From Nitrososphaerota archaeon (GTDB taxonomy: Archaea; Thermoproteota; Nitrososphaeria; Nitrososphaerales; UBA183), in the NCBI GenBank assembly GCA_027886865.1, contig JAPCJR010000002.1, positions 1 to 64,000 of the forward strand: a stretch of DNA of 64,000 nt, given 5' to 3'. Below, piece by piece: positions 8,068 to 16,373 of the stretch. Within the stretch, counting starts at the first letter, position 1; each line of letters opens with the position of its first letter. Made by a program: the position numbers and the translations under genes. The notes under the pieces were generated by a model that searched no databases, had not been told where the DNA came from, and worked only from the letters and a program-made list of their open reading frames with translations.

Positions 8068-8078
8068 GCTTATATGAT
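8068..8078 (-). promoter_or_regulatory. TATA box for aIF5B
   Basis: Minus strand ATCATATAAGC, centred about 38 bp before the ATG at 8035. Confidence 0.5.
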
Positions 8079-8102
8079 TTCTCTTGAATAAGAGCGTATT
8101 CT

Positions 8103-8516
8103 TTACGAGAAGTAGGTCTTGCTCTCCCAATCGAAGGACTCCTTCGAGTCGGAGGCGTGTATGGCGTTGTCGAGAAGGCCGGTGGCGAAGTCGCCCCTTA
8201 TCGTGCCGGGCGCCGCTTCCCAGCTCCTCGTAGAACCGATCATCTTCCTGACCACTGCGATGGCGTCCCTGCCTTCGAGCACCACGCCGACGCTGGGGCC
8301 GCCGCTGATGAATGCCACCAGGTCGCCGAAGAACGGCTTGTCCTTGTGAACGGAATAGAACTGCTCGGCCTTGGCGCGCGAGACCGTCTGCATACGGATG
8401 TCCACAGGCTTCAGGCCACGCTTCTCGAAACGCCCGATGATGTCCCCAACGAAGCCCTTTGCCGTCGCATCAGGCTTGACCACGATGAGCGTCTTTTCGA
8501 CCGCTGGGAGGGACAT
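8103..8516 (-). CDS. ndk: Nucleoside diphosphate kinase
   Basis: Transfers the terminal phosphate between NTPs and NDPs through a phospho-histidine. The frame has the start TLIVVKPDA, HKDKPFFGDLVAFI, and TIRGDFA. The family's active-site signature is N-x-x-H-x-S-D-S, seen here as NAIHASDSKESF. The ATG at 8516 shares its first base with the L24e stop (TAATG), which indicates translational coupling and decides the start against an upstream ATG at 8537 inside L24e. Confidence 0.96.
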   Translation of the reverse strand: MSLPAVEKTLIVVKPDATAKGFVGDIIGRFEKRGLKPVDIRMQTVSRAKAEQFYSVHKDKPFFGDLVAFISGGPSVGVVLEGRDAIAVVRKMIGSTRSWEAAPGTIRGDFATGLLDNAIHASDSKESFDWESKTYFS

Positions 8517-8692
8517 TACTTGGGACTCCGCGCCCACTTGTACTTCCTTGGGTCGCGCTCGAGTTTGTTATCGTTTACCTTGCACTTGTTGGAACAGTAA
8601 CTCTTCGTCGTTCCGTCGTTCATGACCAGCATTACGCCGGTGCCGAGATGGACTTCTCTTCCGCAAAATGCACATTTCTTAGGGGTATACAA
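8516..8692 (-). CDS. rpl24e: Ribosomal protein L24e
   Basis: A 58-residue zinc-ribbon protein of the large subunit. It begins MYTPKKCAFCGREVHLGTG and ends WARSPK; the CxxC near residues 7-10 and the second pair in YCSNKCKVN form the zinc site. The start is TTG at 8692. Because an unrelated plus-strand gene now separates it from S28e, it must be transcribed from the TATA-like box at 8738-8749. Confidence 0.95.
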   Translation of the reverse strand: MYTPKKCAFCGREVHLGTGVMLVMNDGTTKSYCSNKCKVNDNKLERDPRKYKWARSPK

Positions 8693-8737
8693 CGCAAGAT
8701 ATCACTCTTGGGAATTTTTAGAAGCCTCGATTAATCT

Positions 8738-8749
8738 GCATATAAACGG
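8738..8749 (-). promoter_or_regulatory. TATA box for rpl24e-ndk
   Basis: Minus strand CCGTTTATATGC, about 50 bp before the TTG start of L24e. It lies in the short divergent gap shared with the LAGLIDADG gene. Confidence 0.5.
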
Positions 8750-8837
8750 AACGCTAGTCGATGCCGGAAGCACGTTAAGATAGGCGACTGCTGCATGGGC
8801 GCTTAAGTGGGGCCACGCGCTCAATCGTGGTGGAAGG

Positions 8838-10112
8838 GTGTCGGAGGACGACTGGAAGGCCCAATTGAGAAGGTATGTAGCCGAGCACGGCGACAGCCTC
8901 GAGTTCACTGGGCATTTTTGGAGGGGTTGCGAGCCGCTCGCCAAAGACGTCATTCAGTATGCAAAATTTGCTTGGACACTTGGTCTCATTCAGGACGGCA
9001 TCAAAGCCTCTCATCTCGCCCCAAAATTGGGCATCAATGACAATTCGACAAGCAAATGGAAAAATCTAGAGCAGATGCCAAAACTTGGTCATTTCCTGAA
9101 GGCCTTCCTGATTCACGGCGCACCGGCCCAAGGTAGAGTCTGGCTGACGCTTGAGCATTCGCACGGCTACGCTATTCCCATTGGTCAATTCATCCAAGTC
9201 CCGACGACGATAAGGACGTGGGAGGATGTTGCGCCAGTACTCTCTCAAATTCAGCCGCTAGTCATACCCGCGCAGAAATTCTCCAGACCGTATCTATTTG
9301 GGTTTCTCATTGGGATAGTCATCGGGGACGCGCACAAGCCGAAGCAAGGACATGGGCACAGGCACATTGAGCTCGTCATGAGCGAGAAATACGAAACCAA
9401 CGTGAAAATCGGTGAGTTCACAAGTCTTTGCGCTAATCAGCTCGGGTTGAGGATGAGCAGGGGTAAAGATTTGCCGAAACCACGTGATAAGCCCCACGGA
9501 TTCCATCTGTGGAGATCTCAGTCTTCTCCGCTCATCGATTGGATCTTCCATGTCGGAATCGGTCTAGAAGATGGGCAGCACACGACGTATGATACCATAC
9601 ACGCCGATTGGGTCCTTGACGCTCCGGAGGATTTTCGTCTCGGCTTAATCCAAGGGATTGCCGAGTCAGACGGTTCTGTCAACATAGCAGGGCAGGAAGT
9701 TGAGTTCTGGGTACTCCCAGATTGGGACTTCATGATAAGATTGCTCGCCACTTTCGGCTTGCGAGGATTCCGCAACAGAGAAGCCGTCTCACTTTCTAAA
9801 TCTCAGGCCATCGCTTCGTTTAGGATACCAGTCTTCGCATCCCATTTGCGAACTGTCAGATATCAAAAGCTGGAGCTCATGAGCACAACTCAGAAACTAG
9901 CCAAAGAAGAAAGGTTGCCTGACCAAATACGCGCAGAAATAGGCCGACTAGACGCGATCGGACATTCTGTACCAGAGATAGTGGAAGAAATAGCTAGAAA
10001 CCAGCATTTGCTAGTCTCGTTTGAGGCGGCCCAGCGATGGGCGCTGAAGAGCAGAAATCGGGCGCTAAAGGTAAAGGAAGAGGCAGCCATCAAGCCCAAA
10101 ACTTTGGAATAA
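8838..10112 (+). CDS. Free-standing LAGLIDADG endonuclease-like protein with HTH
   Basis: Two LAGLIDADG helices are visible: FLIGIVIGDAH at residues 156-166 and LIQGIAESDGS at 270-280, each with acidic residues where the family coordinates metal. The spacing fits a single-chain two-domain homing endonuclease. Residues about 51-92 (ASHLAPKLGIND followed by STSKWKNLEQM) look like a helix-turn-helix, and a second helical DNA-binding-like tail with SVPEIVEEIARN follows at about 365-395. The GTG at 8838 is the start. Base and codon use is more AT-rich than in its neighbours, suggesting transfer. It sits antisense between L24e and S28e, genes normally adjacent. Activity cannot be judged; a domesticated regulator is possible. 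Confidence 0.8.
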   Translation: MSEDDWKAQLRRYVAEHGDSLEFTGHFWRGCEPLAKDVIQYAKFAWTLGLIQDGIKASHLAPKLGINDNSTSKWKNLEQMPKLGHFLKAFLIHGAPAQGRVWLTLEHSHGYAIPIGQFIQVPTTIRTWEDVAPVLSQIQPLVIPAQKFSRPYLFGFLIGIVIGDAHKPKQGHGHRHIELVMSEKYETNVKIGEFTSLCANQLGLRMSRGKDLPKPRDKPHGFHLWRSQSSPLIDWIFHVGIGLEDGQHTTYDTIHADWVLDAPEDFRLGLIQGIAESDGSVNIAGQEVEFWVLPDWDFMIRLLATFGLRGFRNREAVSLSKSQAIASFRIPVFASHLRTVRYQKLELMSTTQKLAKEERLPDQIRAEIGRLDAIGHSVPEIVEEIARNQHLLVSFEAAQRWALKSRNRALKVKEEAAIKPKTLE

Positions 10113-10141
10113 TATCCAGCGCAGAATATTCTCCGCAGGAA

Positions 10142-10357
10142 TCACTTTATTTTTCTAGCTTCTCTTTCTGTGTCTCTGAGCAGCAATATGTCGGCTAGCC
10201 TTATCGGGCCCTTTACGTTCCTCGTGAGGATCCTGCCCTTCTCCTTGCCCTCGAGTATCTTTACCCTGACCTGTGTGATCTCGCCCGCGACGCCGGTGCG
10301 TCCGACGATCTGAACTACCTCAGCAGGGGTGATGGCCTCGGCGGCCTGCTTGCTCAT
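10142..10357 (-). CDS. rps28e: Ribosomal protein S28e
   Basis: A 71-residue small-subunit protein with the family pattern [22 protein letters not shown] and the ending [12 protein letters not shown]. Its ATG overlaps the L7ae stop (ATGA), so the two are translated together. Confidence 0.96.
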   Translation of the reverse strand: MSKQAAEAITPAEVVQIVGRTGVAGEITQVRVKILEGKEKGRILTRNVKGPIRLADILLLRDTEREARKIK

Positions 10358-10737
10358 TGCTTGGTGCCTCTAAGTCTCGCTAGTTCTTGTGTGACCTGGT
10401 CGAGAATCTGCTGTCCCTCGCCAGACTCTAGGACGGCGGCGGCGGCTGTCGATACATCGATGCCGATCGCTGGGCCTATCTGGTCTTTGCTGGGGACGAA
10501 GACATAGGGGATCTTCTTTTCATCGCAGAGTAACGGGAGGTGAGCCACGACTTCTGGAGGTTGAACGTCTTCTGCGATCACGACGAGCTTCGCCAAGCCT
10601 CTCTCGACGGCCTTTGTGGTCTCGTTGGTGCCCTTGCGGACCTTGCCAGTCCTAGAAGCCTGCCTGAGGACCTCGTACGCCGCCTCAGATACTTCCTTCG
10701 GAGTCTCGAATTTTACGAAATAGGGTTTCGGGGTCAT
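10354..10737 (-). CDS. rpl7ae: Ribosomal protein L7ae
   Basis: Binds kink-turns in 23S rRNA, C/D and H/ACA guide RNAs and RNase P. The [25 protein letters not shown] motif region and [15 protein letters not shown] are diagnostic. The ATG at 10737 gives 127 residues, the usual length; a longer reading from 10821 runs into the promoter. A TATA-like box is at 10775-10784. Confidence 0.96.
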   Translation of the reverse strand: MTPKPYFVKFETPKEVSEAAYEVLRQASRTGKVRKGTNETTKAVERGLAKLVVIAEDVQPPEVVAHLPLLCDEKKIPYVFVPSKDQIGPAIGIDVSTAAAAVLESGEGQQILDQVTQELARLRGTKQ

Positions 10738-10774
10738 GTTGCAATATATCGCCCACACCCGCACTTTTAGGGGT

Positions 10775-10784
10775 CCATATAAGC
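10775..10784 (-). promoter_or_regulatory. TATA box for rpl7ae-rps28e
   Basis: Minus strand GCTTATATGG, centred about 42 bp before the L7ae ATG, predicting a leader of about 16 nt. Confidence 0.5.
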
Positions 10785-10852
10785 TTGGCCGGTCATGGAC
10801 CGGCTCTGCCAGGGAGCGCATCTAGGGAGGGTCGGGCTTCCGGATGCGGTGA

Positions 10853-12574
10853 CTAGCCGTGAGTCAGGACGCATCGTGACGGTGCGTCGAGCCGGACGAA
10901 TCCGTAGCGCGGGAACTGGACGATCTCGCCCTGCTTGAGGTTCTCGAAGGCGCCCTCTACGACTCCGAGCCTAGTCTTGAGACTGTCCTTGTTGAAGGTC
11001 CCGTCCTCGCTGAAGAGCTCCGATGGTTCCAAGACCTCGACCCCGTGAGAATCCCCCTGCGCGACCCACTGGAGCTTTCTGCTGTCCTGGATCATCTCTT
11101 CTCCCTCGAAGCGCGCGATGACCTCCCCTCCCTGCGTCTTCGAGACCAGCCTGACGTTGTAGAGCTCCATGAGACGGAAGACCTGACCCGCTTCCATCCT
11201 GGCGATGTCGCCCGAAGGGACGAAGAAGAGACCTGCCGTGTCGATCGTCCGGCCGCCGAGCTTCTCGAGTGGGTGGAACGGGATGGTCACCTGCTTCCCG
11301 GGGGCACCCTCCACGGTCAGCTTCAGAGGGTCGGGGACAAAGTAGACGCGCTTCGTGACCGGGTCGAGCAGCTTCCTGTTCACCGAAAGGAGCAGGGACC
11401 AGTCGAACGTGTGCTCTGACTTTGTGTACCCCACCTCCACGGTGAACCGGCGGATGGCCTCCGGGATTATCCCCCTCCTGATGACGCCCTCTATCGTCGG
11501 CATCCTGGGGTCGTCCCACCCGGTCACCAGCTTCTCCTCGACGAGCGGCCTGAGCAGGCGCTTCTGCACCGGGGTACCCTTGAAGTTGAAGCGCGAGAAC
11601 TGGGTGACGCTGATCGCAGGGAAGCCCAGAAGCTGTCGGACCAGGTCCTGCAGGCCGACATGGAACTCAGAGCTCCGTAGTATGTGCGTCACGCCGCAGA
11701 CCTGGTCCTCCACGACCACCTCGAAGTCGTAGGTCGGCCAGACGCAGTACTTGTCGCCGGTCAGCGGGTGGGTGTAGTCGATTATCCGTGCGATGTTCGG
11801 GTCTCTGAGCGAGTAGTCGAGGCTCGAGAGGTCGCCCTTCAGCCTGATGACGTAGGAGCCCTCCTTGTGCTTCTTCCCCAGCATCTCGTCCCAGATGGCG
11901 AGGCTCCTCTCAGTCGTCTGCTCCCGATGCTCGCACGCCTTCCCGTCGAACCTCAGCTTCTTCATCGTCTCGGGCGCGCAGGCGCACGCGTAGGCGCTCC
12001 CGGACTCGATCAGGTCCTGGATGTGCTCGTAGATGAGCTCGACGTCGCTGGAGACGTTCTTCTCATAGTCCCACTTGATGCCGAGCCAGGAGTACCCCGT
12101 CCTGAAGCTCTCGTAGTATCGCTTCTGGACCTTCCTCGGGTTGGTGTCCTCGAACCTGAGCCAGAGCTTCCCGTTGTAGTTCTCCTTGTAGACGTCGTTG
12201 ATCGTGCCGGCCATCGCGTGGCCGATGTGCATGAAACCTGAGGGCTCGGGCGGGAGCCTCACGACGAAATTCCCCGTCACCGCCCCCTCCAGCGGCGGAA
12301 GACCGACCCGGCCCTCCTTCTTCTCCGGCGCCTGCATCGCCTCAGGGTACGTGGCCTTGAGCTCCTGCTCCTGAGCCTGCGGCGACAACGCGTTGACCGC
12401 CTTCACGACCTCGGCGGCCGCGCGGGCGACCTCCTTCGCCATGGACCGCAACGCAGGGGTCTCGCCTAGGACCTTGCTCACCACCGCGCCCACTTCCGCC
12501 TTTCCTTCGTGCTTTACCGCGTTCTGCAGGGCGTACTTCTCCATCGCAGAACGGTCCTGCTCGCTGATGCTCAA
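10853..12574 (-). CDS. gltX: Glutamyl-tRNA synthetase, archaeal type
   Basis: Charges tRNA with glutamate. It has an amino-terminal helical extension of about 95 residues, the class I motif HIGH at 116-119 inside PSGFMHIGHAM, and a carboxy-terminal beta-barrel anticodon domain of the GlnRS type that marks the archaeal/eukaryotic enzyme. The second class I motif is unusual: GTPVQKRLL, VQKR at 336-339, where most relatives carry a Ser before the Lys-Arg. It closes the mevalonate operon, 10 bp after the prenyl synthase, the same order as in many archaea. Confidence 0.95.
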   Translation of the reverse strand: MSISEQDRSAMEKYALQNAVKHEGKAEVGAVVSKVLGETPALRSMAKEVARAAAEVVKAVNALSPQAQEQELKATYPEAMQAPEKKEGRVGLPPLEGAVTGNFVVRLPPEPSGFMHIGHAMAGTINDVYKENYNGKLWLRFEDTNPRKVQKRYYESFRTGYSWLGIKWDYEKNVSSDVELIYEHIQDLIESGSAYACACAPETMKKLRFDGKACEHREQTTERSLAIWDEMLGKKHKEGSYVIRLKGDLSSLDYSLRDPNIARIIDYTHPLTGDKYCVWPTYDFEVVVEDQVCGVTHILRSSEFHVGLQDLVRQLLGFPAISVTQFSRFNFKGTPVQKRLLRPLVEEKLVTGWDDPRMPTIEGVIRRGIIPEAIRRFTVEVGYTKSEHTFDWSLLLSVNRKLLDPVTKRVYFVPDPLKLTVEGAPGKQVTIPFHPLEKLGGRTIDTAGLFFVPSGDIARMEAGQVFRLMELYNVRLVSKTQGGEVIARFEGEEMIQDSRKLQWVAQGDSHGVEVLEPSELFSEDGTFNKDSLKTRLGVVEGAFENLKQGEIVQFPRYGFVRLDAPSRCVLTHG

Positions 12575-12584
12575 CTATACCAGC

Positions 12585-13619
12585 CTACCAATCCCGCTCG
12601 ATCGCGAAGCGCGCGAGCTCCTCTATTAGCTGAACTGCCTGCGCGTCCCCGTTCCAGCTGACCGTCCTCAGAGCCGTGATCGCCTGGGAGACGAGCGTGT
12701 CTGACCTCTCGCTGGCGTAGTTCAATACTTTGTACTTCTCGATCAACGCGAGCAGCTCGTCGAGGTGCTCCTTCCTCTCCGCCCGCGACATGCTGAAGAC
12801 CTCGACGAACCTCTTCTTTTCGTCGCGGCTGACCGAGGAGAGCAGCTTGATCAGGATGAGGGTCCTCTTCCCCTCGAGCAGGTCGTCCGCCGACTGCTTC
12901 CCGTACTTTGCGCCCGCGGACAGGTTGAGGACATCGTCGTGAATCTGGAATCCGACGCCGAGCTTCGTCCCCGCGTCGACGAGCGGCTTGAGCCTCTCGG
13001 GGTCCGCCCCCGCGGCTATCCCCCCGAGCCTCATCGGGCTTATCGCAGTGTACCAAGCGGTCTTCTTCGTGCACATCACGTAGTAGTCGTCCTCGGTTAT
13101 CTGCCAGTTCCTGCCGACGACCCATCCGAGCTCCATGTGCTGGCCCTGCGTGGTCTCATGGATCATGTGCGCGAACTCCTCCATTATGTCGAGGGTCCGT
13201 GTCTCGCCGAGCCTCTCCCGGTTCTCGACGAGCGCGCGCCACATCTGGGCGTGAAGGGCATCCCCCGCGTTCAGCGCCAGCGTCCAGTCGTACTTCTTGT
13301 GGAGGGCTGGAGAGCCCCTCCTCATCTCCGAGCCGTCCTCGATGTCGTCGTGTATCAATATCCAGTTCTGGAAGAGCTCGAGCGAGGCGGCGGTGAGCAG
13401 CGCCTCGTCCTCGTCCCCGCCGAAGGCCCTGCAGCTCGTCACGCACAAGAAGGGACGCATCCCCTTGCCGCCCCTTTCGGGATAGTCGCGCATCATCTTG
13501 TAGAGAAGGTTGACCTCGGGGACTGTGTGGTCCTTCGGGAGCAACTCCTCCAGTATGAGCCTGTCTACCCTTCCCTTCACCCTCTTCATCTCCTCCAGCA
13601 TCTGCGTGTGGTCGACCAC
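12585..13619 (-). CDS. idsA: Geranylgeranyl/polyprenyl diphosphate synthase
   Basis: Builds the C20 (or longer) isoprenoid chain for archaeal lipids. The first Asp-rich motif is HDDIEDGSEMRRG (DDxxD) preceded by QNWILI; the second is IHDDVLNL, with Asn instead of the usual final Asp. KGMRPFL near residue 52 and KRTL bind pyrophosphate. Chain length cannot be read with certainty. The start is GTG at 13619, 3 bp after the isomerase stop. Confidence 0.93.
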   Translation of the reverse strand: MVDHTQMLEEMKRVKGRVDRLILEELLPKDHTVPEVNLLYKMMRDYPERGGKGMRPFLCVTSCRAFGGDEDEALLTAASLELFQNWILIHDDIEDGSEMRRGSPALHKKYDWTLALNAGDALHAQMWRALVENRERLGETRTLDIMEEFAHMIHETTQGQHMELGWVVGRNWQITEDDYYVMCTKKTAWYTAISPMRLGGIAAGADPERLKPLVDAGTKLGVGFQIHDDVLNLSAGAKYGKQSADDLLEGKRTLILIKLLSSVSRDEKKRFVEVFSMSRAERKEHLDELLALIEKYKVLNYASERSDTLVSQAITALRTVSWNGDAQAVQLIEELARFAIERDW

Positions 13620-13622
13620 TGG

Positions 13623-14702
13623 CTAGGTCACCCAGTATGTCAGCGGAGGCGTGATGACCTTCCGGACCCTCCGAAGGTCAGCGACGGTCTTCGCTCCCGT
13701 CACGAACATCGCGGCCCTCAGCTCCTTGACCGTCTGGTCGACGAACGTCTCCAGCTCTCCGCGACCCCGGGCCGCGCTCTCGAGCATCGGCCTCGCCAAC
13801 CCACAGGCCTCTGCTCCCAGGGATAGGCACTTTGCGACGTCGAGGCCGTTCCTCAGCCCTCCGGATGCGATCACGGGGACCCTGACCGCCTTCTTCACTT
13901 CCATCAGGGCCGCCGCCGTGGGGATGCCCCAGTCCCAGAAGAGCACCCCGAGGCCCGTCTTGCTCCGCATCTTCCTCTCGCTGGCACGGTGCGCCTCGAC
14001 CGCCGCCCAGCTGGTCCCGCCCGCGCCCGCGACGTTGATCGCCTTGACGCCGGCATACTCCAGCTGGATCGCGACCTCCCTGCTGATCCCCGCGCCGACC
14101 TCCTTCACGATCACGGGCACCGAGAGCTCGCGGCATAGGTTCTTGATCGCTCCCAGCACGCCCTTGAAGGACGGCTCCCCCTCGGGCTGCACGACCTCCT
14201 GGAGCGGGTTCAGGTGGACGGCCAGCGCGTCGGCGTCTATCATCTTCACGAGCTTCTCTGCGTCCTTGACGGAGAACCCTCGTGCGAGCTGTGCTGCGCC
14301 GATGTTGGCAAAGAGGAATGCGGTGGGCGCGTTCTTGCGCGCTATCGAGTATGTCCCAGCCATGCCGGCAGACATCAGCCCGGCGCGCTGGCTTCCGAGC
14401 CCCATGGCGAAGCCCTTCTCCTCAACGACCTCTGCGAGGATCCCGTTGATCTTCTCCGCTCTGGGTGCGCCGCCCGTCATCGAGTCCACGATGATCGGCG
14501 CGCGAAGGCGCTTGCCCAAGAGGCTGACCGACAGGTCCACGTCCTCCATGTTCGACTCGGGGAGGGCGTTGTGGATGAGGTGCACGCACTCGAGGAGCGT
14601 CGTGGTCTCCCTCGACTGCACTCGCTCTTTCAGCACGACGTCGATTCCCTCCTCTTTGCGCTTGATTACATCCTGGACCCTCGCGTCTTCGATCTTAGTC
14701 AC
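13623..14702 (-). CDS. fni: Type II isopentenyl-diphosphate isomerase (FMN-dependent)
   Basis: Interconverts IPP and DMAPP with reduced FMN. Motifs include LGKRLRAPIIVDSMTGG-type start, GLGSQRAG, HLNPLQEVVQPEG, the glycine-rich INVAGAGGTSWA and IASGGLRNGLDVAK phosphate-binding loops. Length 359 is normal. It overlaps the isopentenyl phosphate kinase stop by 8 bp. The RNase J-type gene often present between these two in archaea is missing. Confidence 0.95.
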   Translation of the reverse strand: MTKIEDARVQDVIKRKEEGIDVVLKERVQSRETTTLLECVHLIHNALPESNMEDVDLSVSLLGKRLRAPIIVDSMTGGAPRAEKINGILAEVVEEKGFAMGLGSQRAGLMSAGMAGTYSIARKNAPTAFLFANIGAAQLARGFSVKDAEKLVKMIDADALAVHLNPLQEVVQPEGEPSFKGVLGAIKNLCRELSVPVIVKEVGAGISREVAIQLEYAGVKAINVAGAGGTSWAAVEAHRASERKMRSKTGLGVLFWDWGIPTAAALMEVKKAVRVPVIASGGLRNGLDVAKCLSLGAEACGLARPMLESAARGRGELETFVDQTVKELRAAMFVTGAKTVADLRRVRKVITPPLTYWVT

Positions 14703-15450
14703 GGGAAGGAACCCTTACAATTGTACCGTGAAAGCTGAGTCGCTTTAAGGCTTTGGAGAATTCGTGGGGCCGAAACCCGGAGACGAACGCGACCTCGGTG
14801 CCTGAGGCCGCTATCTTCATCGCCTCCCTGACCTTCAGCGCCACGCCGCCCGTCGCGTCTGAGGAGGTGTGTTTCGCCAGCCTTTGGACGTCTGCCCTCC
14901 CGAGGGACTCGATCACCTTCCCGGCGGGGTCCAGTATGCCGTCGACGTTCATCACGAAGACGCACCTGCGCGCGTACAGTGACTTGGAGAGCGCGAGCGC
15001 GATCGTGTCGCCCGACAAGATCCTGAAACCGCCTCTCCCCTTGACGACGTCGCCGAAGGTCACCGGCGTGAGCCCTGCGTCGAGCATGCTGCCGAGCCAA
15101 CCCATCCCCCTCCGTCCGGCGGCGGTCAGGAGCGGGAACGGCGAGAAGGCGTAGGGCATGACCCCCCCGGCGAGTAGCGAGTCGCACACGCGCGCGTCGA
15201 GGTCGAACATGGCCCGCCTCGTATCGCTGACGCCCTCGGGCGATGATTTGGCGTGCGAGGAAGAGAGGTGGAACTTCTTCGCCAGAGGGTGGCCGAATGA
15301 GCCGCCACCGTGGACGACCACGACCCGCTCCCCGGAGGACGCGATGACCCGGCCGAGGGAACGGACCACCTCGTCCCTGTAGGAGAAGTCGACCTTCTTG
15401 TCGGTGATTATCGAACCACCGAGCTTGACGACTATCGCTCGCTTGTCCAT
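14695..15450 (-). CDS. ipk: Isopentenyl phosphate kinase
   Basis: Converts isopentenyl phosphate to IPP in the archaeal mevalonate pathway. It belongs to the amino acid kinase fold: VVKLGGSIITDKK at the start, VVVHGGGSFGHPLAKKF with the catalytic-region His, FGDVV and LSGDTIA in the middle, and TGGVALKVREAMKIA near the end. Length 251 is normal. It overlaps the mevalonate kinase stop by 19 bp. Confidence 0.94.
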   Translation of the reverse strand: MDKRAIVVKLGGSIITDKKVDFSYRDEVVRSLGRVIASSGERVVVVHGGGSFGHPLAKKFHLSSSHAKSSPEGVSDTRRAMFDLDARVCDSLLAGGVMPYAFSPFPLLTAAGRRGMGWLGSMLDAGLTPVTFGDVVKGRGGFRILSGDTIALALSKSLYARRCVFVMNVDGILDPAGKVIESLGRADVQRLAKHTSSDATGGVALKVREAMKIAASGTEVAFVSGFRPHEFSKALKRLSFHGTIVRVPSRD

Positions 15451-16367
15451 ACTCTCACGCCGCCCGTCGGGACCTCAGTGACGAAGGCCTCGAACCCCCT
15501 GCTCTCGATTCGGGCAGCGACAGCGCTCTCATCTCCCCTCGGGGCCACCGCAAGGACGCTGCCCCCTCCCCCCGCCCCCGTCAGCTTCGCTCCCAAGCAT
15601 CCCGACTGCAGGCAGAGGTCGACCAGTCGGTCGAGATGCTCGTTGGACGCCCCCACCATCCCGAGGACGGCGTGGTTGTAGGTCATTATCCTCCCGAGCT
15701 CCTCGAGCCGGCCCGTGATGAGCCGCTCAGTAGCCAACTGTGTGACCAGGGTAGCGGACTCGCAAAGCTTGGAGAAGAGGGCAGGGTAGACATCCTTCAT
15801 CGACGAGACCTTGCTGATCAGGCGCCCCGAGCTCCTCCGCTTGCCTGAATAGACGACCAGAAACTTGGCGGGCTTCTCGAGAGGGACCTGCCACGGCTCC
15901 GCTCCCATCCTGAACTCAAGAAGGCCGCCGAAGACCGACGCGGCCACGTCCACCCCGGACGGCTTGCCGTGCACCAGCTTCTCCCCGAGCATCGAGGTCT
16001 CGACGATGGAGTTCGCGTCGAGATTCCATCCTTCGAGCCGGTTCACGGCCGCCACCGTCGCGACCATCGTCGAAGCGGACGAACCCAGGCCGGCGCCCGT
16101 CGGGAGCCGCGAAGATATCTTGAGCCTGACCCTAGGTTCGAGCGACCTCTCCCGGTACATCTCCCTGACGACCTTCTCCACAGGGAGCAGGCCCGAGCCG
16201 GCGCCCTTGTTCCGGTTCAGGGGCGTCTCGACGGTCAGCCCCTCTCCGCGCATCGCTTCCACCTTCGTGCCCCTGTCGATCGCTGCGGCGAGTGCGACGG
16301 CTCCATGGACGACAAAATGTTCGCCCGAGATTATGACCTTGCCCGGAGCCTCTGCGAATACTCTCAG
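15432..16367 (-). CDS. mvk: Mevalonate kinase (no conventional start codon)
   Basis: GHMP kinase making 5-phosphomevalonate. Domain evidence begins at EAPGKVIISGEHFVVHGAVAL, only 7 codons after the Memo stop, followed by the nucleotide loop LPTGAGLGSSAST, the KPSGVDVAAS segment and LTGAGGGGSVL near the end. In the same frame between the Memo stop (16374-16376) and the conserved region the codons are ACG, ACT, CTG, AGA, GTA; there is no ATG, GTG or TTG until 16262, which would delete the active-site loop. I placed the start at CTG 16367. A GTG at 16377 overlapping the Memo stop is in the wrong frame and would need a one-base shift. Confidence 0.88.
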   Translation of the reverse strand: MRVFAEAPGKVIISGEHFVVHGAVALAAAIDRGTKVEAMRGEGLTVETPLNRNKGAGSGLLPVEKVVREMYRERSLEPRVRLKISSRLPTGAGLGSSASTMVATVAAVNRLEGWNLDANSIVETSMLGEKLVHGKPSGVDVAASVFGGLLEFRMGAEPWQVPLEKPAKFLVVYSGKRRSSGRLISKVSSMKDVYPALFSKLCESATLVTQLATERLITGRLEELGRIMTYNHAVLGMVGASNEHLDRLVDLCLQSGCLGAKLTGAGGGGSVLAVAPRGDESAVAARIESRGFEAFVTEVPTGGVRVWTSER

Positions 16368-16373
16368 AGTCGT

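Noticed and set aside
12765..13826. 353-codon plus-strand open frame over the prenyl synthase and isomerase
   Set aside because: Shadow of the real minus-strand genes; no domain features.
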